Positions 58,473 through 64,000 of a DNA stretch of 64,000 bases are shown here, in pieces; position 1 is the stretch's first letter, and each line of letters begins with the position of its first letter. The notes beneath the pieces are model-generated. The model did no database searches. It saw only the letters and a list, made by a program, of their open reading frames with translations, and was not told the origin of the DNA. The translations under genes were made by a program, and so were the position numbers. The stretch is taken from the NCBI GenBank assembly GCA_905221605.1, contig CAJNDS010000435.1, positions 683,730 to 747,729 on the forward strand. The letters are read 5' to 3'. This DNA comes from Symbiodinium natans (Eukaryota > Sar > Dinophyceae > Suessiales > Symbiodiniaceae).

Positions 58473-58569
58473 TAGCAAGCTGGTCGCGTCGAAGACGCAG
58501 CGGCCGGGAGATGAAATCGCGTCCAAGATAGGCTTTGAAGCAGGGCTTTTAAGGGCTTATAGGATTTAG
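58473..58569 (+). CDS. Candidate exon
   Basis: Acceptor CGCACTCAG; SKLVASKTQRPGDEIASKIG then FEAGLL, and open until TAG in decayed repeat. The 89-codon opposite frame is treated as a shadow. The natural 3' border is unclear. Product unknown. Confidence 0.45.
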
Positions 58570-58802
58570 GGTTTATACGGATTAGGGTTTTTTGAGGTTT
58601 CGGAGTTTTGAGATTTAGGGCTTATAGGATTTAGAGTTTATGAGGGTTTACAGCCTCTAGGGTTTGTAAGGTTTAGTGCTTATAGGGGGTTGAGGGTTTT
58701 GAGTTCTTCCTTTGAGGGTCTATTTCGGATGTAGTTTATAAGGTACCGTGCGTGCCTTAGAAGCCTCGACGGGGCGCAGCCTCCATGTTTTAGTTCGGTC
58801 AG

Positions 58803-58859
58803 CAGCCGACGAAAGGGTCAAGCGGCCCAGGCATGCAGCAGCGCCATCCATGGGCACGG
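58803..58859 (+). CDS. Candidate exon; minus-strand alternative
   Basis: Acceptor TCGGTCAG; QPTKGSSGPGMQQRHPWAR; donor CGG|GTCTAG. On the minus strand a frame of about 90 codons (RIPSSQVSYIPRPVPMDGAA and neighbours, TAG at 58720) crosses the same bases and continues from the trinucleotide array. One of them may be real. Confidence 0.35.
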
Positions 58860-58974
58860 GTCTAGGAATATAGGACACCTGTGAGGATGGTATCCTCCTC
58901 ACCCACTCCTTAGATGCATGTTGCCAGGCAGTCGCCGTGAGACGCATGAAATTGCAGACTGCAAGGCTCCGAAG

Positions 58975-59088
58975 AAGCACGCTCACAATGAGAAGAACAA
59001 CGGCAACAACAACGACGACAACCACAACGACTGCGACACCAATAGCAACGACAACGACGGCGACGGCGGCGGCGGCAACGATAACGAT

Positions 59089-59128
<40 letters not shown>

Positions 59129-59130
59129 GC

Positions 59131-59161
<31 letters not shown>

Positions 59162-59189
59162 GTGACGACGGCTACGGCGACGGCGAACT

Positions 59190-59221
<32 letters not shown>

Positions 59222-59305
59222 ATGGCGGCGACGACGACGAGATCGAGGAGGCGGAGGAGGAGGAGGAGGAGGAGGAGGAGGAGGAGGAGGAGGAGGAGGA
59301 GCAAC
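58975..59305. repeat. Compound GAC/GGC/GAG trinucleotide repeat
   Basis: (GAC)n and (GGC)n mixtures from 58998 to 59245, then (GAG)n to 59300. All frames on both strands are open (poly-Asp, poly-Thr, poly-Val, poly-Leu), so frame length here proves nothing. Confidence 0.95.
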
Positions 59306-60082
59306 GGGGGGACGGCGGCGGCGGGTATGGCTATAGGGCTCAGGTCCAACGACCCTAGCTAAGTACCTAGTCTGATCATTGACCTCTGGACTACCTTAAC
59401 CTGCTCCTCGTCGAAGCCCAAATGCCTGAATCCTAAACCCTTTTCCCTAAGCGATCCAAATGTGTACTAAAGGTCTTCAGCCTTCAACGTGTCAGCTTAA
59501 CAATTTTCAGCCATTCTCAGGGTTTAGTTTAGGGTTTATGATAAGGTTTAGGGCTTATAGGTTTTAGGGTTTAGGGTTTGGGTTTGGGCCCCGTCTTGCT
59601 CTAAACCTCCCCACCCTTATTCAGCAAACCCCAGACCCTGCTTTTTTGCCAAGATTCCTGTAGGGGTGGGCACCAGCTAGGGCCCCTGTGTCCACGGGTC
59701 CTGCTGCGTGCTGTTCGGGCACGCTCCATGCGCGCTTGCGGAAGTGAGCATGGCCTGGCCCATAACCTTGGGGGCCCAGGTGAACCCTAAAAGGATGAAA
59801 CGCTTGCAATGGGGGTATGTGACCCCAAATATAGGGTTCCCCGAAACCTTAAACCCTAAATCCTAAACCCTAAACCCTAAACCCTACTAGGGTGTATGGC
59901 CCCAACTACAGGGTTCATGGGGTCCCCAAGGACGGGGCCTCCATCAAAGGGATGGCACCTTTTCGAGCTTGGCCGCCTGGGCTCTCCGCTGTTAGGGGTT
60001 CGGGGATTATAAGGTTTAGGGTTTAGGGTTTATAGTTTAGGGTTTTTGGGGTTGTTTATGGCTTCGGGGTTTAGGGGTTTAG

Positions 60083-60234
60083 GGTTTCGGGATTTGGAGG
60101 GCTTGAAAGTCCATCCTGGAGCCTTGGATGCATCTGAGTATGTTAAGTCTGAAGTACCCCGAGTCTCTTCGAAAATAATCTTTAGCTTCTTTGTGGCACA
60201 ATTACAACCACACGCCCTGGCCCGAAGCCCCTAA
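60083..60234 (+). CDS. Terminal exon with TTTAG acceptor
   Basis: AG of a TTTAGGG unit, then FRDLEGLKVHPGALDASEYV, KSEVPRVSSKIIFSFFVAQL, QPHALARSP and TAA. An inner GA|GTATGT donor is possible. 50 codons of good composition. Product unknown. Confidence 0.5.
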
Positions 60235-60283
60235 ACTCTTAGCAGCAAGGTGCCGATAAGCTGAGAATGTCCAGTTCAGGGTT

Positions 60284-60374
60284 TCAGGTTCAGGGTTCAG
60301 GGTTCAGGGTTCAGGGTTTAGGGTTTAGGGTTTAGGGTTTAGGGTTTCGAGTTTAGGGTTTAGGGTTTAGGGTG
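60284..60374. repeat. TTCAGGG then TTTAGGG array
   Basis: Four TTCAGGG units followed by seven TTTAGGG units: a block change of one base. The island after it (60392-60416, LFRKLRALR) may be an exon. Confidence 0.85.
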
Positions 60375-60554
60375 AGAGCCCAGGCTTTTCCGCAAGCTCC
60401 GCGCCTTGCGCAGTTAATTATGGATCATCCACTCACGGGAGCAGACTCCGGAAAACGTGCGCGCTCAATTGCCCCATGAGAACCCAAAAGCTGCACCCTA
60501 AGAGCACCCTAAGAACTCCCCCCCCCCCCCTAAACTCTAAACTCCAAGTCCTAA

Positions 60555-60698
60555 ACAACCCCAAAAACCCCCAAAACCCCCCAAACCCCCCAAACCCCCC
60601 CCCCCAAACCCCCCAAACCCCCCAAACCCCCCAAACCCCCCAAACCCCCCAAACCCCCCAAACCCCCCAAACCCCCCAAACCCCCCAAACCCCAAACC
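60555..60698. repeat. (CCCCCCAAA)n array
   Basis: About fifteen nonamer units of CCCCCCAAA. The Pro/Gln/Thr and Gly/Val/Trp frames across it are not genes. Confidence 0.95.
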
Positions 60699-60728
60699 CT
60701 AACATCAGGGGCCCGAAGCTGTGTCCAG

Positions 60729-60896
60729 GATGCTGCTAATGGGCCAAGAAAATGCCAGGAGCCGGACAACTGCGAGATGACTTGGAAGTGTGCAGTACAA
60801 TTTGGGTCAGTTTCCAAACTTGGGACCCCCCTCATGACACCCCGAAATTCGATAGGTTTCATGACAAGAGAGATGTGTGAAAGTGCAGTATCCTGA
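60729..60896 (+). CDS. Terminal exon, Cys-rich
   Basis: Acceptor CTGTGTCCAG; 55 codons DAANGPRKCQEPDNCEMTWK, then FGSVSKLGTPLMTPRNSIGF, then MCESAVS and TGA. Possible inner donor GCA|GTACAA. The 209-codon minus frame over this region consists of repeat at one end and is considered a shadow. Product unknown. Confidence 0.5.
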   Translation, partial: DAANGPRKCQEPDNCEMTWKCAVQFGSVSKLGTPLMTPRNSIGFMTREMCESAVS

Positions 60897-60958
60897 CTAC
60901 ACTCACAACCCCCAACCCCCTCATTCTCCCAAGTAGGGCCCCCTCTTCTATGATTCAG

Positions 60959-62908
60959 CGTGGAGCCAACCCCAGGCCTGAGTTTAACCGCCAGATCGAC
61001 GCCATGTCCTCCTCCGCGCCTTCCATCCCTGGCTGCGAAGTGCAGGTGCCACAGGTCCCAAGCCCTATAGGCACCTATACCCTTAGACCCGTAAGCCCGT
61101 AAACCCGATAAGCCTTTGAAGCCTAAAGCCCTGAGCCTTGAAGCCCTAAGCCCTGACACCCCTACACGCCGAGCAGCCATGCAAGCCTTTTATCATCCTA
61201 AGCCGCCCTCAGCTCCACAGTTCTTACATCCTCGGAGCCTGGAACCTAAAGCCGAAACCCATGCTTTATTCAAGATTTGAGTTTAGTGTTCAGGGTTCAG
61301 GGTTTAGGGTTTAGGGTTTAGGGTTTACTCAGTGTTCAGATTCCCAACCGCCAAATCCCAAGACCTCAGACCTAGAGTGAGGATCTAGGAGTTTAGGGCT
61401 CAGGCCAATCGCGGAGCTGCAGATGGGTGTAGAGCATTGGGGTTAAGGAGCCCCCAGCCCTTGAAGCCCCACCCCCCCCCCCCCCCCGGGGGTTTTAGGG
61501 TTGAGGCTTGAGGGTTTAGGATGAACGCCTCAAGCCTTTCAGCTCTAAACTGGGATGGGCATGAGGGCTGTGAGGTTATGTAAGTGTTCAAGGTTCATGT
61601 AGGGGGTTTCATGTCTGGGTGTGGGGTTTAGGGTTTAGGGTTTAGGGTTTAGGGTTTAGGGTTTAAGCTGTAGGGTTGAGCTTTATGCCCCTAAAGCCCC
61701 TAATGTTTTGACCCTGAAGCCCCAGGCCCTAAGTTCTGTGCTGATTGGGCTGAGAACCTAGTTTACAACTCTTGCAACCCAATCTAGGGCATTCACATAC
61801 CTGCAACTATGTAGGAGGCCCATCCGTGTATGAGCTGCATAGTTCCAGAAAGTCTCTTTCGCTCGTAAAAGAAGACCGGTGGTCCCTGGTTCTCTCCTAA
61901 CCTAACTTACAAAGCCGGCTGCAAAGAATGAGACCTATTGCCTTGAACGCTTCGCCCTTTGACCGCACATGTGGTGCTACTCCGTGCTTGTGCTTTGGGT
62001 TTCTCATGGTCAGGGTGAAGGATTTCAGCGGTGGGGCCACCACTGCTCGCGGCATTTGCGCTGTGTCTCTTTGTCGATTTTGCATGCTTTCCCGACGCAG
62101 CTACCTGAATGTGGGGTTAGGGTTCAAGGTTTAGGGTTTAGGGTTTAGGGTTCAAGGTTTAGGGTTTCGCCGCGGAGGCCGCGGAGGCCGACCACGATTC
62201 TGCGGGCCGGCGACGCAGCTTGCAGGTTCTCGCCAATGTTGCACATGCCCCTAGATAATTATAACTATTTATTCATTTATACTTATATATATATTTATAT
62301 TTGTAGTGTGTATATACAGTATGTATATATATAGTGTATATATATATGCATATTATCTAGTACGTCTTTTTAGCTTGGCAGGTTGGTGAGCCCCATCTTC
62401 CCAGAGGCTCCCTGACATTCCCTAGGCTCCTTCGCCCCCTTGAACTCCTGCTCCAAAGTGCTAACCCCAAATCCCTGAACCCCAAATGCTAAACCCCAAA
62501 CCCTAAACCCTAAACCCCAAACCCTAAACCCTAAACCCTAAACCTTCTCCCCAAACCCTAAGTCGCCTAGGATCCCTGAAAGGCATGGCGGGCCTGGAGC
62601 CTAGCAGCAGCCCAAGGGGCAGGACGCGGCCCCAAGGGTTTAGGGTTTAGGGTTTAGGGTTTAGGGTTTAGGGTTTAGGGTGTAGGGCCCGGGTGTGTGG
62701 ATGTTTGGGGGTTCGTACAGGGTTTGGGATGCTTTTGGGCTTCGATTTCCATGCTTTTGCAGTTTGCAGCATGGAGTGGCAAGCTTTATCACTATTGTTA
62801 TGATTATTCTTCTTCTTGTATTTTTATTCGTATCTTGGATTACTATAAGAATTCTTATCAGCATGGTCACATTTAGGCTTTCTTTGGAGGGGTGGGGGGT
62901 CAGGGTTT
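60959..62908 (+). CDS. Seven-exon gene model with a C-terminal membrane segment
   Basis: Exons 60959-61045, 61815-61864, 61915-62115, 62163-62225, 62426-62457, 62571-62637 and 62763-62908 join in phase. They include RGANPRPEFNRQIDAMSSSA, EAHPCMSCIVPESLFR, NASPFDRTCGATPCLCFGFL, PRRPTTILRAGDAA, LLRPLELLLQ, SLKGMAGLEPSSSPRGRTRP and FITIVMIILLLVFLFVSWIT. Introns of 50 and 47 bases flank the third exon; the 47-base one (62116-62162) is made wholly of TTTAGGG-like repeat. The last exon has a hydrophobic run of about 25 residues, probably a membrane helix, and AT-rich codons unlike the others. Start not found. Product unknown. Confidence 0.5.
62116..62162 (+). other. Intron made entirely of telomere-type repeat
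   Basis: Starts GTTAGGG, ends GGTTTAG, and everything between is TTTAGGG or TTCAAGG variants. Both flanking exons are open and in phase. Confidence 0.5.
62260..62355. repeat. AT microsatellite
   Basis: TATA/TATT-rich run within the intron 62226-62425. Confidence 0.9.
62638..62685. repeat. TTTAGGG array at intron start
   Basis: Six perfect units beginning at the donor of exon 62571-62637. Confidence 0.9.
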
Positions 62909-63004
62909 GATTTAGGGATTTAGGGTTTGGGGCTGGTTGATGTGTCTGAGCTGTTCCTTACCCAACATTTGCTGTCCTGGGGTTTCTCCAAGTTCGCACT
63001 CTAG

Positions 63005-63048
63005 CAGCAAGCAGCTGTAGAAAGCGGGCCGCTGGCCTCTGGATCTAG
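63005..63048 (+). CDS. Candidate internal exon
   Basis: Acceptor CGCACTCTAG; QQAAVESGPLASGS; donor AG|GTAGGA. Product unknown. Confidence 0.5.
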
Positions 63049-63379
63049 GTAGGAGACATCATGCACCCTAAGCCTGCGCTAAACCTATGAGATTTGCGGA
63101 GATGTGCAGTTAATTCACTCAAGCCTAAACACAAGAAGACATATGTGCATACATAGATAGGCATGCCACTAAGTATACCACAGGTAGGCCCTAACCCCAA
63201 GCCCTAACTCCTGTACAACATGCCACAAAACCGTACACCCCAAATCCCAAACCCCAAGCCCTACGCGCAAACCCAACCCCCTAAGCCCAAAACCCTAAAC
63301 CCCAAGATGCTAAACCCCAAGCCCCAAACCCCATAAACCCCCTAAACCCCAAACCCTAAACCCCAAACCCTAAACCGCA

Positions 63380-63447
63380 ATCACTTCGGCTTTTGCGCGC
63401 GAGGCTTGGGCTTGGCAGCCGCGAAGTCCCTGAAGCTTCGGGCCAAG
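63380..63447 (+). CDS. Exon island, orientation uncertain
   Basis: On + the frame HFGFCARGLGLAAAKSLKLR ends AAG|GTTGGT, with acceptor perhaps TTGGCAG (63418). On the minus strand an acceptor AGCTTCAG precedes DFAAAKPKPRAQKPK and TGA, which looks like a basic protein tail. Both have high G/C third bases. Confidence 0.4.
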
Positions 63448-63461
63448 GTTGGTGGGTTTTG

Positions 63462-63569
63462 CTTACTGATGGTTAGCAGGGAATTTAGGGACTTAGGGCC
63501 CTGCATATACCCTTTTAAGGGATTCTGTAGGGGCCCTCATTCCCTCATCCCCTGCTAACCAACAGTAAG
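63462..63569. mobile_element. Palindromic element with TTAGCAGGG arms
   Basis: CTTACTGATGGTTAGCAGGG and CCCTGCTAACCAACAGTAAG are inverted arms (one mismatch); inner GGGCCCTGCATATACCC / GGGGCCCTC. 108 bases, non-coding. Confidence 0.75.
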
Positions 63570-63899
63570 GTTTGCTGAGTTAGGAGGGCTAGGGTAGAGG
63601 GTTGAGGGTCTATGGTTCAGGGCTTCGGGTTTTGGCCTTGGGGCTTGGAGCTTAGGGTTTGTCAAGGATTTTTCAGGGTTCAGCGTCAGGGCTTAGGGTT
63701 TAGTGGGTGTCCGGTTTGGGGTTTTGAGGTGCAAGGGTTTTGGGTTAGCTGTGCTTCTATGACAGCTTCCATCGTTGTGGCGAACATGCGGTGCGGTGAC
63801 AGAACGTGCGCTTGCTGTCGCGCACGCCAAAAGCTTACAACCCTGCAGCTTAATTATACCCAAATGTATGTGCCTTTACACCTATGTAATAGTTGTATC

Positions 63900-63944
63900 C
63901 ACCCGGGATACAACATATATATATATACATATATACATATATAC

Positions 63945-63976
<32 letters not shown>

Positions 63977-64000
63977 ATGTATATATATATATATATGTCA
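63900..64000. repeat. AT/ATAC microsatellite
   Basis: TATATAC and (AT)n to the end of the window. Confidence 0.95.

Noticed and set aside
58720-59362. Frames of 141-209 codons over the trinucleotide array
   Set aside because: GAC/GGC/GAG repeats are stop-free in all frames. Only the non-repetitive flank of the minus frame was kept as a remark.
60551-61180. 209-codon minus frame
   Set aside because: Its end is translated CCCCCCAAA repeat, and the + strand over the same region has two exons with good splice sites and stronger third-base bias.
1-64000. Dinoflagellate spliced-leader sequence, tRNA genes, CRISPR arrays, bacterial operon signals
   Set aside because: Looked for by eye and not found; the window shows a eukaryotic exon-intron layout.

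Overview
The window looks like nuclear DNA of a eukaryote, most likely a protist with plant-type (TTTAGGG) telomeres. Chromerid or dinoflagellate-like alveolates, cryptophytes and other secondary algae would all fit; the sequence alone does not decide, and no rRNA, tRNA or spliced-leader sequence was found to settle it. Base 1 starts in about ten copies of an octamer (CCCCTAAA), so the left edge may be a chromosome end or subtelomere. Inside, hundreds of TTTAGGG/CCCTAAA heptamers and decayed variants are scattered over nearly all 64 kb, broken by GC-rich islands of 30-200 bases.

The islands behave like exons. Many have one open frame rich in G/C at third positions, an AG acceptor on the left and a GT (once perhaps GC) donor on the right. 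Most read on the + strand. The donor often lies inside the repeat itself (G|GTTTAGGG) and the matching acceptor often follows a CCCTAAA run, so an intron starts with TTTAGGG and ends with its complement, CCCTAAA. Hand-joined exons in matching phase give short gene models, among them 2734-3132, 3555-4152, 8874-10529, 17191-17374, 19279-21623, 35319-35758, 36787-37644, 41066-42860, 43996-45301, 48250-49019, 49588-50042, 51747-53524, 56120-56592 and 60959-62908. None of their products is recognised, so no functions are assigned. Frames were picked by eye and phase agreement alone happens by chance one time in three, so all models are provisional.

Mobile DNA: a 5'-truncated non-LTR retrotransposon (RT plus RNase H, minus strand, 37861-40674) flanked by an 18-bp target duplication; an orphan RNase H frame (50849-51388); and several families of short palindromic elements. 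One family (terminal TTGGGATGTTCCCCC) sits inside introns, with the donor GT in its own terminal repeat, in at least four places, which suggests an introner. Two AT-rich blocks (6.0-7.3 and 20.0-20.9 kb), an unusual block of hairpin-forming T-tract repeats (28.0-31.2 kb) and many microsatellites complete the picture.

Layout: 0-5.4 kb telomere-like array and small genes; 5.4-8.9 kb mostly gene-free (microsatellites, AT-rich block, long hairpin); 8.9-27.4 kb exon islands in telomere-like introns; 27.4-32.4 kb repeat block; 32.4-37.7 kb dense small exons; 37.7-40.7 kb retrotransposon; 41-63.5 kb exon islands again with introner-like elements near 56 kb; the last 150 bases are AT microsatellite.
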